Shown: positions 1 through 10,174, numbered from the stretch's first letter. The stretch: 64,000 nt of DNA from Microtetraspora fusca (GCF_001570365.1 NZ_BBYK01000051.1:62001-126000), one strand, 5' to 3'. Program-made: numbers and translations. The notes: generated by a model not told the origin, from the letters alone.

Positions 1-1645
1 CGGCCAGATCGATCGCGGTCTGCGCGTCGGTGCTGCTCGAGGGGCCGCCTTCGAGCAGCACGGCGAACTCGTCGCCGCCCCACCGGGCGAGCGTGTCGTC
101 GGCGCGTACGGCGGCCCGCAGCCGGCGGGCGGCCTGGCCGAGCAGGTAGTCGCCGCTGGCGTGGCCGACCGAGTCGTTCACACCGGTGAACCCGTCCAGG
201 TCCAGGAAGATCACAGCGGTGCGCCCGCCGCCGGGGCGGGCGAGGACCTCGCGGGCCCGCTCCTCGAAGTACGCCCGGTTGGGCAGCCCGGTGACCCCGT
301 CGTGGAAGGTGAGGTGGGTCACCTGGTTGCGCAGGGCGACCTGGTCGCTGACGTCGCGCACGGCGACCAGGATCAGGTCCTCCTTGCGCACGTGGCGGGT
401 GGCGACCGACTCGGCGGGCCGCCAGGTGCCGTCCGAGGCGCGGACCCGGCAGGCGATCCGGCAGCTCTCGTGGCGTTCCAGCACCTCGCCGTCGTTGTCG
501 AGCCGCCGGAGCAGGGCCTGGACGGTGGGCACGTCCTCGGGGTGGATGTAGTCGACCAGCGGCCGCCCGACGAGGTCGGCGGAGCGATAGCCGTACGTCT
601 TCCGGACGCTGGAGCCGATCTCGCGGATCACACCGTCGTGGTCGCACAGCAGCACGACGTCACCGGTGTTCTCGGCGAGGCGGCGCAGTTGCCGCTCTCC
701 GACGTCCACCAGGCGGCGCATCCCGGCCGTCTCGACCACCAGCAGGATCAGCCTGCCGATGAGCACGAGGACGATCAACGCGCCGAGGCCGGGCAGGACC
801 CGGTCCCGGTCCCCGGTGAACGCGTGGAACGCGACGGCCACCGTGGCGACGCCGACGAGGAGCAACGGGATGACGGCCGACAGCGCGCCGGGCAGCGGAC
901 GGCGGCGGCGCACCTCGACCCACGGCATGGCGGCGAGGATCAGGAACGCGGCGGGGGCGACCAGGCTCACGGCCAGCGACGGCGCGTCGCCGTCCAGCCT
1001 GGCGACGGCGGTCGCGAACTCCGCGACGGTGATCGCGCCGAGCACGCCCACACCGGCCAGGCCGATCGACCGGTCGGCGGCCCGCGAGCCGATGATCGCG
1101 GGCGCCACGCCGGAGGTCGCCAGCAGGCAGACGACGGGCAGCGCCAGCGTGGAGAAGATCGTGGTGGCGTCGTCCACGCCGTGGAAGATCGAGGCGAGGA
1201 ACCACGCCCAGGCCACGGCGAAGATCGAGGCCGCGGTCAGGAAGGCGTCCGTGACCTGCCTGACCACGCCCCTGCTGTACGGAGGGGGCTTTGCCGTGAG
1301 GGCACAGCCGATCATCAGCAGCAACGAGCTGAACAGGAGCAGCAGGTCGGCGAAGGTCAGCACGAACGGCGTGCCGTCGGCGACCGGTCTCAGCCCGATG
1401 CCGGCGAGCCAGGTCACGGACCCGGCCTCCAGCCAGCGCCAGGCCGCGGCGCGCCGCCGCTGCCCGGGTGCGACCCGCGAGGAGGCCAGCACCAGGGAGA
1501 CCACGGCGAGCAGGCCGGTGACGACACCCACCACGGCGACCACCGCGGAGGACCCACCCCCGATGATGAGGACGGCCGCGACCGCCGCCGCGCCGAGACC
1601 GGACACGGCGGTGAGCGCGACCCTGGGGTCACGCCTGCGATTCAC
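1..1645 (-). CDS. Membrane PAS-GGDEF signalling protein, 3' end beyond the window
   Basis: This is a cyclic-di-GMP signalling protein; the diguanylate cyclase domain would make c-di-GMP from two GTP at the membrane. The GTG start at 1645 follows a GGGAGG ribosome site. About 548 residues are visible before the window edge. Residues 1 to about 310 form a series of hydrophobic segments. A PAS-like domain follows (around 320-430, with RLAENTGDVVLLCDHDG and GYRSADLVGRPLVDYIHPED), and then a GGDEF domain (HDGVTGLPNR, DLDGFTGVNDSVGH, and an intact RWGGDEF near residue 525). Because of the truncation I cannot see whether an EAL domain follows, as it does in many actinomycete relatives such as the Streptomyces Cdg proteins. 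The reading is firm for GGDEF; catalytic activity is inferred from the intact motif. Confidence 0.88.
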   Translation of the reverse strand, partial: MNRRRDPRVALTAVSGLGAAAVAAVLIIGGGSSAVVAVVGVVTGLLAVVSLVLASSRVAPGQRRRAAAWRWLEAGSVTWLAGIGLRPVADGTPFVLTFADLLLLFSSLLLMIGCALTAKPPPYSRGVVRQVTDAFLTAASIFAVAWAWFLASIFHGVDDATTIFSTLALPVVCLLATSGVAPAIIGSRAADRSIGLAGVGVLGAITVAEFATAVARLDGDAPSLAVSLVAPAAFLILAAMPWVEVRRRRPLPGALSAVIPLLLVGVATVAVAFHAFTGDRDRVLPGLGALIVLVLIGRLILLVVETAGMRRLVDVGERQLRRLAENTGDVVLLCDHDGVIREIGSSVRKTYGYRSADLVGRPLVDYIHPEDVPTVQALLRRLDNDGEVLERHESCRIACRVRASDGTWRPAESVATRHVRKEDLILVAVRDVSDQVALRNQVTHLTFHDGVTGLPNRAYFEERAREVLARPGGGRTAVIFLDLDGFTGVNDSVGHASGDYLLGQAARRLRAAVRADDTLARWGGDEFAVLLEGGPSSSTDAQTAIDLA

Positions 1646-1825
1646 GCAGCCCTCCCGCCATCGACTCGGCTTTACTCTCCCTGTCACGTCGCCAGTTTGC
1701 GCACCGCCGTCGTCCGGGGCGACGACAACGGCCGAGTCGTCACCGATCCGATAACCAGCTGCGCGATGATCTCACCGTACGGACCGCAGGTCACGGGGCA
1801 GCCACTTTCCGGAATCCTTCGCGGG

Positions 1826-2734
1826 TCAGTAGTGCCCCGTGATGATGTTTTCAAGGGGTTCGCCGGAAATGTACCGAGCGATCTGATCGCAGATCAGCTT
1901 CCGCGTCCGGCGGAGGGATGCGGGGGTGCTGCCCGCCACGTGCGGCGTGATGAAGACCCCGGGAGCGGTCCACAGCGGGTGATCGGACGGCAACGGTTCC
2001 GGGGCGGTCACGTCGAGCGCGGCGCGCAGCCGCTCCTTCTGCAGTTCGGCGAGCAACGCGTCGGTGTCGACCACGGAACCCCGGGCCGCGTTCACCAGCA
2101 GTGCGCCGTCCTTCATCCGGGCGAGAAACCTCGCGTCGACCATGCCCGCCGTGTCGGCCGTGGCCGGGACCAGCAGCACGACGACGTCCGCGCTGGGCAG
2201 CAGCTCGGGCAGCTCGTCCTGCCCGTGCACGCCCGGGCGCGCGCTCCTGGCCACCCGGACGATCTCCACCTCGAAGCCGGAAAGGCGCCGTTCCAGCGCC
2301 TCGCCGATCGAGCCGTACCCGACGATGAGGACGGTCGAGTCGGCGAGCACCCCCGTGTAGTGCCAGGTCCAGGCCCCACGCGTCTGGGCGGAGGCGAACG
2401 CGGGGAAGTCCCGCAACGCGGCGATCATCGCGCCCACGGCCCACTCGGCGGTCCCCGCGTCGTGGACGCCGCGGGCGTTGCACAGGGTGACGCCGGCGGG
2501 CAGATGCGGCAGGTACGGGTCGACGCCGGCCGTCACGGTCTGGATCAGCCGAAGGCTCGTCATCCGGGGCAATAGGCCGGGGATGTCCTTCACCGGCACG
2601 AGCGGCGGCACCCACACCTCCACCTCGCCGATCCCGTCGGGGACCGGCTCCCTGCCGTCGTAAACCGCGATGTCCAGTCGCGGCAGGCCGGACAGCCCGT
2701 CCGCGACGTCCTCCGATGCGACCCAGATCTTCAC
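1826..2734 (-). CDS. D-isomer-specific 2-hydroxyacid dehydrogenase
   Basis: A 302-residue NAD(P)-dependent oxidoreductase of the D-2-hydroxyacid dehydrogenase (SerA/GhrA-like) family, which reduces 2-oxoacids or oxidises D-2-hydroxyacids. The Rossmann motif GYGSIGEALERRL is present. So is the catalytic triad of the family: Arg in NAARGSVVDTDAL, Glu in DVTAPEPLPSDHPLW and His in ITPHVAGSTP. The substrate cannot be told; it lacks the ACT/ASB domains of true phosphoglycerate dehydrogenase. The start is GTG at 2734. No Shine-Dalgarno is visible, but TAGGTT lies at 2741-2746 on the minus strand, 6 bases before the GTG, so the mRNA is probably leaderless. It is divergent to the sugar dehydrogenase gene. 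Confidence 0.9.
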   Translation of the reverse strand: MKIWVASEDVADGLSGLPRLDIAVYDGREPVPDGIGEVEVWVPPLVPVKDIPGLLPRMTSLRLIQTVTAGVDPYLPHLPAGVTLCNARGVHDAGTAEWAVGAMIAALRDFPAFASAQTRGAWTWHYTGVLADSTVLIVGYGSIGEALERRLSGFEVEIVRVARSARPGVHGQDELPELLPSADVVVLLVPATADTAGMVDARFLARMKDGALLVNAARGSVVDTDALLAELQKERLRAALDVTAPEPLPSDHPLWTAPGVFITPHVAGSTPASLRRTRKLICDQIARYISGEPLENIITGHY

Positions 2735-2797
2735 AGGACCAACCTAAGGGAACCCGCCAATTCGGGCAGGAGTATGGGTGCTGAGGAGGTCGCGACG

Positions 2798-3937
2798 ATG
2801 GGCCGTACGAGATTGTCGAAATCCGTGGTCGGCGCGCTGCTGGTGGCGGCGATCACAACAGGATGCGCCCCTGCCGCGGGCACGGGCGGCGGGACCGAGG
2901 CCGGGGCCTCCGGCGGTCAGGCGACGGGCGGCGGGACGGCCACGGCGCCTCCGGTGGGCACGGCGCAGGCACGGCCTCCGGGCACGCCGAGGACGCTCGT
3001 GGAGGGTCTGGCGGTGCCGTGGGGTGTCGCGTTCCTGCCCGGCGGCGACGCCCTGGTCACCGAGCGGGGCACGGCCCGGCTGCTCCGCGTCACGCCCCAG
3101 GGACGGAGCAGTGAGGTGGGGGTGATCGACGGGGTATCCGCCCAGGGTGAGGGCGGATTGCTCGGCGTCGCCGTCTCTCCCCGATACTCGAGCGATCACT
3201 TCATCTTCGTCTATTTCACGACAAATGATGACAATCGGATCGTTCGCTACCGCTACGACGGCGGCCTCTCCGACGCCACACCCATCGTGACCGGCATCCC
3301 GAAGGGCGGGATCCACAACGGCGGCCGGCTGGAGTTCGGCCCCGACGGCTACCTGTACGCCTCCACCGGCGAGACCGGGCAGGGTGAGATGGCGCAGGAC
3401 CGCAACTCGCTCGGCGGCAAGATCCTCCGGATGACCGCCGACGGCAAGCCCGCGCCCGGCAACCCGTTCGGGACGCTCGTGTGGACGTACGGCCACCGCA
3501 ACGTCCAGGGCATGGCCTGGGACCCCCAGGGGCACATGTACGCCACGGAGTTCGGCCAGGACACCTGGGACGAGCTCAACCTGATCGAGAAGGGCCACAA
3601 CTACGGCTGGCCCGTGGTCGAGGGCTTCGGCGGCAAGGGCCGCTTCACCGACCCGCTGCTCACCTGGCGCCCCGCCGAGGCGTCGCCGTCCGGCCTCGCG
3701 TACGCCGACGGCTCGCTGTGGGCGGCGGCGCTGCGCGGCCGCCGGCTCTGGCAGATCCCCCTCACCGGGAACGGCGCCGTCGGGCGGCCGGTCGCCCGGT
3801 TCACCGGGGAGTACGGCAGGCTACGGGCCGTCACCAGGGCTCCCGACGGGACCCTGTGGGTGACCACCAGCAACAAGGACGGCAGGGGCTCCCCTCGCCC
3901 CGGCGACGACCGCATCCTCGTCATCCCGGTCCACTGA
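2798..3937 (+). CDS. PQQ-dependent sugar dehydrogenase-like lipoprotein
   Basis: A 379-residue glucose/sorbosone dehydrogenase-type beta-propeller, probably anchored outside the membrane. I chose ATG 2798 because AGGAGG lies 8 bases upstream; an in-frame ATG at 2774 has no such site. The N-terminus is a lipoprotein-type signal with the cysteine in AAITTGCAP, followed by a Gly/Ala/Thr-rich linker. The propeller starts at about residue 65 (TLVEGLAVPWGVAFLPGG). It carries the family blocks GGIHNGGRLEFGPDGYLYAS, SLGGKILRM, WTYGHRNVQGMAWDP and EFGQDTWDELNLI, which include the quinone- and calcium-site regions. The substrate is unknown. Whether PQQ is bound cannot be seen; many actinobacterial members have no known cofactor source. 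Confidence 0.88.
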   Translation: MGRTRLSKSVVGALLVAAITTGCAPAAGTGGGTEAGASGGQATGGGTATAPPVGTAQARPPGTPRTLVEGLAVPWGVAFLPGGDALVTERGTARLLRVTPQGRSSEVGVIDGVSAQGEGGLLGVAVSPRYSSDHFIFVYFTTNDDNRIVRYRYDGGLSDATPIVTGIPKGGIHNGGRLEFGPDGYLYASTGETGQGEMAQDRNSLGGKILRMTADGKPAPGNPFGTLVWTYGHRNVQGMAWDPQGHMYATEFGQDTWDELNLIEKGHNYGWPVVEGFGGKGRFTDPLLTWRPAEASPSGLAYADGSLWAAALRGRRLWQIPLTGNGAVGRPVARFTGEYGRLRAVTRAPDGTLWVTTSNKDGRGSPRPGDDRILVIPVH

Positions 3938-3978
3938 CCCGCGCGAGGGGGCTCCGCGGCTTCATCCGCCCCGGAGCT

Positions 3979-4054
3979 CCAACCCGGTGTCCCGTCGGTT
4001 TCATGGGTTTCGGTGGCTCAACGCGCCAGCGGCCGTCGGTGGCCTCCGGGTTGG
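3979..4054. terminator. Weak long-loop inverted repeat between convergent genes
   Basis: CCAACCCGG (3979-3987) and CCGGGTTGG (4046-4054) are exact complements separated by 58 bases, between the convergent ends of the sugar dehydrogenase and VanW genes. The long loop makes it a weak terminator candidate. No better hairpin was seen in this gap. Confidence 0.25.
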
Positions 4055-4092
4055 CCCACCGCAGACAGCATTCCGGTGGCGGTCCCGGGGCG

Positions 4093-6099
4093 TCAGCGGG
4101 CCGGGGCGCAGACGACCGTCGTCTCCGGCTCGTAGGTGGTCGTGAACGTCTGGCGGCTGGTGACCTTGCCGTTCTGCCGGAGCGTACGGGTGACCTCGAC
4201 CGTGAACCCGGCCTGACCGGCCACCGGCACACAGCCGGGCCCGCTTACCGTACGGACCTCGGGGTTGACCTGCTCGGACCGGACCGGCTCGGAGAACTCG
4301 ACCTCGAACAGCTTGGTGCTCCAGAGTTCGACGGTCACCGAGGTGTCCGTGGCGCTCGCGCGCACCAGCACGCCGTAGGGCGAATCGTTCTTCCACTCCA
4401 GGTCGGGGCCGGGATAGGAGACCGCCGCGTCCAGGCCCGGGGGGTAGTGCCTGATGTGGTGGTCGTTCGGGGTGTGCTCCACGTCCTCCAGCCCGGCGCG
4501 CATGGCCGCGTTGAACAGCGTGGTCGCGACCTGCGAGATCCCGGCCACGTCGGCTCCGGCCGTCCCGCGGATCCGCGTCGGCGCCGCACCGCCGACATAT
4601 CCCTCGGTGGGCTCCCGCCTGCCCAGGAACCGGTTGAGCGAGAACGTCTCCCCCGGCCGGACCAGTTGGCCGTCGAGCGCGCGCGCCGCTGTCTTGATGT
4701 TGGTGACGCGCGGCAGGCAGCACGCGAAGGACGTGGTGAAGTGACCGACGCGCTCGCTGATCCCCATCTGGCGCGCCTCGTCGTCGGTCACCCCCGGCCG
4801 GCCCGCGGTCACGAAGGCCCGCACCGTACGGCTCCCCGCCGTGATCGCCTTGACGACGTCCGAGGACAGGCGGGCCGTGTCCACTGTGTAGCCGGCCTTC
4901 GCCCGTACCAGCGTGGGCTTGCCATCGGTGATCGTGAACGTGGCGTCGCGTGGCAGTCGCCGGGGGTCGATGATCCGGTCCTTCACGCCGTCCAGCGCCT
5001 TGTCGGCGTCGAAGACGGGCCGCAACTCGTGCTCCCGGTCCGCAGCGAACGTGAGATTCGCGGCGATGACCTCCGGGGAGATTTGCACCGCCCCCCGGTC
5101 GGCCGTGACCGTGATCGGGGCGGCGACCGCCCGCTTCGCCCAGGCGAGCGCGCGGCGCACCTCCGCCCGCGTCACCTTGGGCTCGTCCGCCCTGACCTCC
5201 ACCTCGACCATCGCGTCCGTGTTGAGGTACGCCCGCCGGATGTCGGCCGCGACCTGGGCCGGGTCGATCCGCCGACCCGCCCGTGGGTAGATCGGGACCG
5301 GGGTCAGCCCGCTGAACTGGACGTCGCCCTCCCGCGCGGGAGCGGCGAAGACGGACGCGACCTCTCTGGCGACCGCGATGTCCAGCCGCGACGAATTGAT
5401 CGTGACCTTCGGAGGGATCTCGTGACCCGTCGTCAGAGCGTTCCAGACCGCACCTGGGCTGGGGAAACCCCCTGATGCCTGCCGGACCGTCGCCTCCGCG
5501 TCGAGGGAGAGCCCCGCCTGTTCCGGGTTGACCGACGCACGCTCCAGGCCCTGCTTCACGATCACGGGAGTGCGGGCCAGGCCGGACAGCCTCTTCGTCA
5601 GGATCCGTACGGCCTCGGCCTCCGTCTGGCCTCCGATGTCGACGCCCAGGACGGTGGTGCCGGGCAGCACCCGGCCGGCCATGAGCGCGGCGGGAACCAG
5701 ATAGGCGAGCAACAGCAGGGCGAGCACCGCGGGCACGCCGAACTTGAGAAGTCTCCGGTGTGAGCCCGGTCCCGGCTCGGGTTCCGGCGAATCGGTGCGG
5801 GGCGGCGGCTCCTCGCGTGCCTTGCGATCCACTACCGGCCACGGCTGGACCGCCGGAGGAACGGCGGGCGGCGGGACGCCGGGCGCGTTCGAGGAGTTCG
5901 GGCTCTTCAGGTCGTTCGGGTTGTCGGGGTTTATCAGACCGGGAGGTGCGGCGGGCGATCCGCCGAAGATGTCGGCCGACACGCCGGGGGGCAGCGTTCC
6001 GGAGGCGGGGCGTACCGGGTGCTTTCTGGGGGGCTCAGGCGGAGGCGTCGCCGCGGACGGATCCGTCGGCGGCCCAATGGACGCTTCCGCGTTCAGCAC
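4093..6099 (-). CDS. VanW family cell-wall protein
   Basis: A 668-residue membrane-anchored protein. A long Pro/Ser-rich cytoplasmic N-terminus (about 1-115) precedes one transmembrane helix at about 119-141. Next come peptidoglycan-binding-4-type repeats outside the membrane (GTTVLGVDIGGQTEAEAVRIL and the following region to about 400), then a VanW domain (about 430-570: FTTSFACCLPRVTNIKTAAR, LVRPGETFSLNRFLG, GISQVATTLFNAAMRAG, HTPNDHHIRHYPPGLDA). Architecture and length match actinobacterial VanW proteins, whose exact biochemical role is not established; cell-wall remodelling is the usual inference. Transcription runs in the same direction as gatB, but the gatB terminator at 6359-6387 separates them. 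Confidence 0.88.
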   Translation of the reverse strand: MLNAEASIGPPTDPSAATPPPEPPRKHPVRPASGTLPPGVSADIFGGSPAAPPGLINPDNPNDLKSPNSSNAPGVPPPAVPPAVQPWPVVDRKAREEPPPRTDSPEPEPGPGSHRRLLKFGVPAVLALLLLAYLVPAALMAGRVLPGTTVLGVDIGGQTEAEAVRILTKRLSGLARTPVIVKQGLERASVNPEQAGLSLDAEATVRQASGGFPSPGAVWNALTTGHEIPPKVTINSSRLDIAVAREVASVFAAPAREGDVQFSGLTPVPIYPRAGRRIDPAQVAADIRRAYLNTDAMVEVEVRADEPKVTRAEVRRALAWAKRAVAAPITVTADRGAVQISPEVIAANLTFAADREHELRPVFDADKALDGVKDRIIDPRRLPRDATFTITDGKPTLVRAKAGYTVDTARLSSDVVKAITAGSRTVRAFVTAGRPGVTDDEARQMGISERVGHFTTSFACCLPRVTNIKTAARALDGQLVRPGETFSLNRFLGRREPTEGYVGGAAPTRIRGTAGADVAGISQVATTLFNAAMRAGLEDVEHTPNDHHIRHYPPGLDAAVSYPGPDLEWKNDSPYGVLVRASATDTSVTVELWSTKLFEVEFSEPVRSEQVNPEVRTVSGPGCVPVAGQAGFTVEVTRTLRQNGKVTSRQTFTTTYEPETTVVCAPAR

Positions 6100-6358
6100 G
6101 CCTAAGTCTCCTCCGGCTCAGGGGCATCTCCGCTCAGTTAACCCTAAAGCACCCCCTCCTGAACATGCCGGAAATCAGACGATAAGAGGGGGTGACGCGA
6201 CAGGCGCGGGCGTGCGACAGCGACCTCACGATCGGCCGCGAGCACCCGGTGCGCCCAGCCTGAGGGACCGGTGGTGTAGAGCCGTTCACGGAAGCGGCCG
6301 TCGATCATCGCGGCCGCCTCCCGAACGTCGGCGTCCCCGCCGCGCGTGCCCGGACCGG

Positions 6359-6387
6359 TCTGGAGCCGAAACGCGGTCGGCTCCAGA
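6359..6387 (-). terminator. gatB terminator hairpin
   Basis: A perfect 11-bp stem, TCTGGAGCCGA (6359-6369) against TCGGCTCCAGA (6377-6387), with a 7-base loop. It begins 13 bases after the gatB stop codon and has no U tract, as is usual in high-GC actinomycetes. It separates gatCAB from the VanW gene. The rest of 6100-6358 shows no gene. Confidence 0.75.
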
Positions 6388-6399
6388 ACGGGCTCGGCG

Positions 6400-7905
6400 T
6401 CAGGAGACGCCGAGCTTCTCCAGGATGAGCTCGCGGGCCCGGGCGGCGTCGGCCTTGCCCCGGCTGGCCTTCATCACGCCGCCGACCAGGGCGCCCGCAG
6501 CCGCCACCTTGCCGGAACGGACCTTGTCCGCCGCGTCGGCGTTCTCCGCGAGGACCTTGTCGATGATCGCCAGCAGTTCGCCCTCGTCGTTGACGACCTG
6601 AAGGCCGCGCTTGGCGACGACGTCGTCCGGGGAGCCCTCGCCGGCGAGCACGCCCTCAAGGACCTGGCGGGCCAGCTTGTCGTTCAGCGCGCCCGAGGCG
6701 ACCAGCTCGGTCACCCGCGCGACCTCGGCCGGCGTGATCGGCAGCTCGGCGAGCGGCTTGCCGGCCTCGTTGGCCCGGCGGGCCAGCTCGCCCATCCACC
6801 ACTTGCGCGCGTCGGCGGCGGGAGCCCCGGCGGCCACGGTCGCCTCGACCAGGTCGATGGCGTCCGCGTTGTGCATGGACTCCATGTCCAGGTCGGACAC
6901 CCCCCAATCCGCCTGGAGCCGGCTGCGCCGTACCGAGGGCAGCTCGGGCAGCGCGGCCTTGAGCGAGGCGACCCACTCGCGGTCGGGCGCGATGGGCAGC
7001 AGGTCGGGCTCGGGGAAGTAGCGGTAGTCCTGCGCCTCCTCCTTGGAGCGGCCGGACGTGGTCCGTCCGGTGTCCTCGTGGAAGTGCCGGGTCTCCTGGA
7101 CGATGCGGCCGCCGTCGGCGAGGATCGCCGCCTGGCGCTCGATCTCGCCGCGGACCGCGCGCTCGACGCTGCGCAGCGAGTTGACGTTCTTGGTCTCGGT
7201 GCGGGTGCCCCACTCGGACGCGCCCCGCGGCATGAGCGAGACGTTGACGTCGCAGCGCAGGGAGCCCTCCTCCATGCGCACGTCCGACACGCCGAGCGCG
7301 CGCATGAGTTCGCGCAGCTCCGTCACGTACGCGCGGGCGACCTCGGGAGCGAGCCGGTCCGTGCCGGCGATCGGCTTGGTGACGATCTCGACCAGCGGGA
7401 TGCCGGCCCGGTTGTAGTCCACGATGGAGTAGTCGGCGCCGTGGATGCGGCCCGTGGCCCCGCCGACGTGCGTCGACTTGCCGGTGTCCTCCTCCAGGTG
7501 GACCCGCTCGATCTCGATCCGCACGGTCTTGCCGTCGACGACGACGTCGAGGTAGCCGTCGGTGCACAGCGGCTCGTCGTACTGGCTGATCTGGTAGTTC
7601 TTCGGCATGTCCGGATAGAAGTAGTTCTTCCGGGCGAACCTGCACCACTCAGCGATCGAGCAGTTCAGTGCGAGGCCGATGCGGATGGTCGACTCGATGG
7701 CGTCGGCGTTCGCGACCGGGAGCGAGCCCGGCAGCGCCAGGCAGACGGGACAGACCTGCGTGTTCGGCGGCGCCCCGAACTCGGTCGGGCAGCCGCAGAA
7801 CATCTTCGAGGCGGTGCCGAGCTCGACGTGCGTCTCCAACCCCAGCACCGGCTCGAAGCGCTCCAGCGCCTCGTCGTACGGCATGAGCGTCTCGGTATCA
7901 GCCAT
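6400..7905 (-). CDS. gatB: Aspartyl/glutamyl-tRNA amidotransferase subunit B
   Basis: A 501-residue catalytic kinase/tRNA-binding subunit of GatCAB, which converts Glu-tRNA(Gln) and/or Asp-tRNA(Asn) to the amide forms using ammonia supplied by GatA. Family blocks are clear: [23 protein letters not shown] with the Zn-type cysteines (FCGC ... CPVCL), [21 protein letters not shown], the Mg/ATP-site region [23 protein letters not shown], and a YqeY-like C-terminal tail ending [24 protein letters not shown]. Length is normal. The ATG at 7905 overlaps the end of the small pseudogene-like frame upstream by 8 bases. It is the last gene of the gatC-gatA-gatB group. Confidence 0.97.
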   Translation of the reverse strand: MADTETLMPYDEALERFEPVLGLETHVELGTASKMFCGCPTEFGAPPNTQVCPVCLALPGSLPVANADAIESTIRIGLALNCSIAEWCRFARKNYFYPDMPKNYQISQYDEPLCTDGYLDVVVDGKTVRIEIERVHLEEDTGKSTHVGGATGRIHGADYSIVDYNRAGIPLVEIVTKPIAGTDRLAPEVARAYVTELRELMRALGVSDVRMEEGSLRCDVNVSLMPRGASEWGTRTETKNVNSLRSVERAVRGEIERQAAILADGGRIVQETRHFHEDTGRTTSGRSKEEAQDYRYFPEPDLLPIAPDREWVASLKAALPELPSVRRSRLQADWGVSDLDMESMHNADAIDLVEATVAAGAPAADARKWWMGELARRANEAGKPLAELPITPAEVARVTELVASGALNDKLARQVLEGVLAGEGSPDDVVAKRGLQVVNDEGELLAIIDKVLAENADAADKVRSGKVAAAGALVGGVMKASRGKADAARARELILEKLGVS

Positions 7906-8113
7906 GCTGGTAACCCAGTCCTTCCAGAGCTTCGATCATGTCATTCCACCATTGCCGGAAGGCGGGCACCTTCCGCGATTCGCTGATGTCGGCGGCCTCG
8001 GCCACTGAAACACGTGCCGCTGGCGTTGGTGCCGATGAGAACGAGGAACGGCGGCACGTCAAGGCGAAGTCCACGAAGGACGTGAAGCCGTCGATCTCGA
8101 TGCGGGTGATCAC
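7898..8113 (-). pseudogene. Decayed AAA/SMC-like ATPase remnant
   Basis: A 71-residue frame with a GTG start at 8113 and GGAGG 9 bases upstream. Its N-terminus MITRIEIDGFTSFVDFAL is the typical start of RecF/SMC-like predicted ATPases (compare MITRIEIDGFKSF). If a single base is added after the codon for Ala-17 of that stretch, the next stretch reads DVPPFLVLIGTNASG, that is, the beta strand and Walker A beginning of the same family, and it stops where GKS should follow. The remaining in-frame tail ([27 protein letters not shown]) could be the far C-terminus. So this appears to be a frameshifted, internally deleted gene. Its stop overlaps gatB, so residual translation may couple to gatB. The pseudogene reading is inference. 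Confidence 0.65.
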
Positions 8114-8171
8114 GCCGCCGTTCCTCCTCTCCGAAGACAGGGCACGCCTGTGGACGTGCCGCGGAGCGCCC

Positions 8172-9665
8172 TTAGAGCGCGGGCGCCTTGGCCAGGAGCG
8201 GGCCGCCCCAGCGGTCCTCCAGGGCCTTCTCCACCGCGGCTCCGACCCGGTAGCAGCGGTCGTCGCCGAGCACCGAGGCCATGATCTGCAGGCCGACCGG
8301 CAGGCCGTCCTCGTCGGCCAGGCCGCACGGCACCGAGATCGCCGCGTTGCCGGCGAGGTTGGTCGGGATCGTGCACAGGTCGGCGAGGTACATCGCCATC
8401 GGGTCGTCGGCGCGCTCGCCGATCGGGAACGCCGTGGTCGGCGTCGTCGGCGAGACCAGCACGTCCACCTGGTGGAAGGCCGCGTCGAAGTCGCGCGAGA
8501 TCAGGGTGCGGACCTTCTGCGCCTGCCCGTAGTAGGCGTCGTAGTAGCCCGACGAGAGCGCGTAGGTGCCCAGCATGATGCGCCGCTTCACCTCGGGCCC
8601 GAACCCGGCCGCCCGGGTCAGCGCCATGACCTCCTCGGCGCTGCGGGTGCCGTCGTCGCCGACACGCAGGCCGTACCGCATGGCGTCGAAGCGGGCCAGG
8701 TTGGACGAGCACTCGGAGGGGGCGATCAGGTAGTACGCCGGGAGCGCGTACCCGAACGACGGGCAGGAGACCTCGACGACCTTGGCGCCGAGGGACTCGA
8801 GCAGCTCGACGGCCTCGTGGAACCGGGCGAGCACGCCCGGCTGGTAGCCCTCGCCGCCGAACTCCTTGACCACGCCGACGCGCAGCCCCGCGATGTCGGC
8901 CTGGCGGGCGGCCTCCACGACCGGCGGCACGTGCGCGTGGATCGAGGTGGAGTCCATCACGTCGTGCCCGGAGAACGCCTCGTGCAGCAGCGCCGCGTCG
9001 AGGACGTTGCGCGCGAAGGGGCCGGGCGTGTCCAGCGACGACGCGAACGCGATCAGGCCGTACCGGGATGAGCCGCCGTAGGTCGGCTTCATGCCGACGA
9101 TGCCGGTGACCGCGGCCGGCTGGCGGATCGAGCCGCCGGTGTCCGTGCCGGTGGACAGGGGCGCCTGGTACGCGGCGACCGCGGCGGACGAGCCGCCCGA
9201 CGAGCCGCCGGGGATCCGGGCGAGGTCCCACGGGTTGCGGGTCGGTCCGTACGCCGAGTTCTCCGTGGAGGAGCCCATGGCGAACTCGTCCAGGTTGGTC
9301 TTGCCCAGGATGACCAGCCCCGCCTCGCGCAGCCGGCTCGTCACCGTGGCGTCGTACGGCGGGCGCCAGCCTTCAAGGATCTTGGAGCCCGCGGTGGTGG
9401 GCATGTCGGTGGTGGTGAAGACGTCCTTGTGCGCGACCGGCACGCCCGCGAGGGGGCCGAGCCGCTCGCCGCCGGCGATCCGCTCGTCCACCGAGCGCGC
9501 CTGGGCGAGCGTGGTCTCGGCATCCACGTGCAGGAACGCGTTGACCTTGGGCTCGACCTCGGCGATGCGGTCCAGATGGGCCTGCGCGACCTCGACGGCG
9601 GAAACCTCACGCGCGGCGATCAGTCGGCCCAGCTCGGCGGCCGTCTTGTGGAGCAGCTCGGTCAT
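8172..9665 (-). CDS. gatA: Aspartyl/glutamyl-tRNA amidotransferase subunit A
   Basis: A 497-residue amidase subunit of GatCAB that hydrolyses glutamine and passes ammonia to GatB. The amidase-signature triad is present: Lys in [10 protein letters not shown], and the cis-Ser and nucleophile Ser in [13 protein letters not shown] ... [15 protein letters not shown]. The ATG at 9665 overlaps the gatC stop by 4 bases (ATGA), so the pair is translationally coupled. The frame remains open upstream to about 10022, but that stretch is antisense-like Arg/Gly-rich sequence covering gatC and is not part of the protein. Confidence 0.97.
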   Translation of the reverse strand: MTELLHKTAAELGRLIAAREVSAVEVAQAHLDRIAEVEPKVNAFLHVDAETTLAQARSVDERIAGGERLGPLAGVPVAHKDVFTTTDMPTTAGSKILEGWRPPYDATVTSRLREAGLVILGKTNLDEFAMGSSTENSAYGPTRNPWDLARIPGGSSGGSSAAVAAYQAPLSTGTDTGGSIRQPAAVTGIVGMKPTYGGSSRYGLIAFASSLDTPGPFARNVLDAALLHEAFSGHDVMDSTSIHAHVPPVVEAARQADIAGLRVGVVKEFGGEGYQPGVLARFHEAVELLESLGAKVVEVSCPSFGYALPAYYLIAPSECSSNLARFDAMRYGLRVGDDGTRSAEEVMALTRAAGFGPEVKRRIMLGTYALSSGYYDAYYGQAQKVRTLISRDFDAAFHQVDVLVSPTTPTTAFPIGERADDPMAMYLADLCTIPTNLAGNAAISVPCGLADEDGLPVGLQIMASVLGDDRCYRVGAAVEKALEDRWGGPLLAKAPAL

Positions 9666-9961
9666 GCCTCCTCCCCAAGGATCCGGGGAACGCGGAAGCG
9701 GTCGTCCTCCACCGCGGGCGCGCCGGAAAGAGCCTGCTCGGGCGTCAGGCTCCGGCGAACCTCGTCCGGACGGAAGACGTTGGTCAGCGGAAGCGCGTGC
9801 GAGGACGGCGGGATGTCGTCGGCGGCGACCTCGGCGACGCGGGCCACGGCGGCGACGATCTGGTCGAGTTGGGCGGCGAAGTGGTCGAGCTCCTCGTCGG
9901 CCAGCGCCAGCCTGGACAGCCGTGCGAGGTGAGCGACCTCGTCGCGGGTTATGGCGGACAT
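9662..9961 (-). CDS. gatC: Aspartyl/glutamyl-tRNA amidotransferase subunit C
   Basis: A 99-residue helical belt protein that stabilises the GatA-GatB complex. The conserved N-terminus [24 protein letters not shown] and the [22 protein letters not shown] block identify it. It is the first gene of the gatC-gatA-gatB group and overlaps gatA by 4 bases. The 213 bases upstream (9962-10174) must hold its promoter; I see no further gene there. Confidence 0.96.
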   Translation of the reverse strand: MSAITRDEVAHLARLSRLALADEELDHFAAQLDQIVAAVARVAEVAADDIPPSSHALPLTNVFRPDEVRRSLTPEQALSGAPAVEDDRFRVPRILGEEA

Positions 9962-10174
9962 GAGTCGTCGAACCCGTTTCTGAATGGAGAGTGGACACTG
10001 CCATCCTAGGGCTCGTCACCAAGCGTGCCCGACGTTGTCCACAGACCGCCGCGCGCCGTCGTCCCGACGGCGTCGGCCCTGCGCGCGTCCTGGTGGCGGC
10101 CCGCCGGGGAACCCGCGGGCGCCCTCGCCGTCGGCCGTCCCGCTCCCCTCACGCCAGCCGATCATCGGCCCGGT

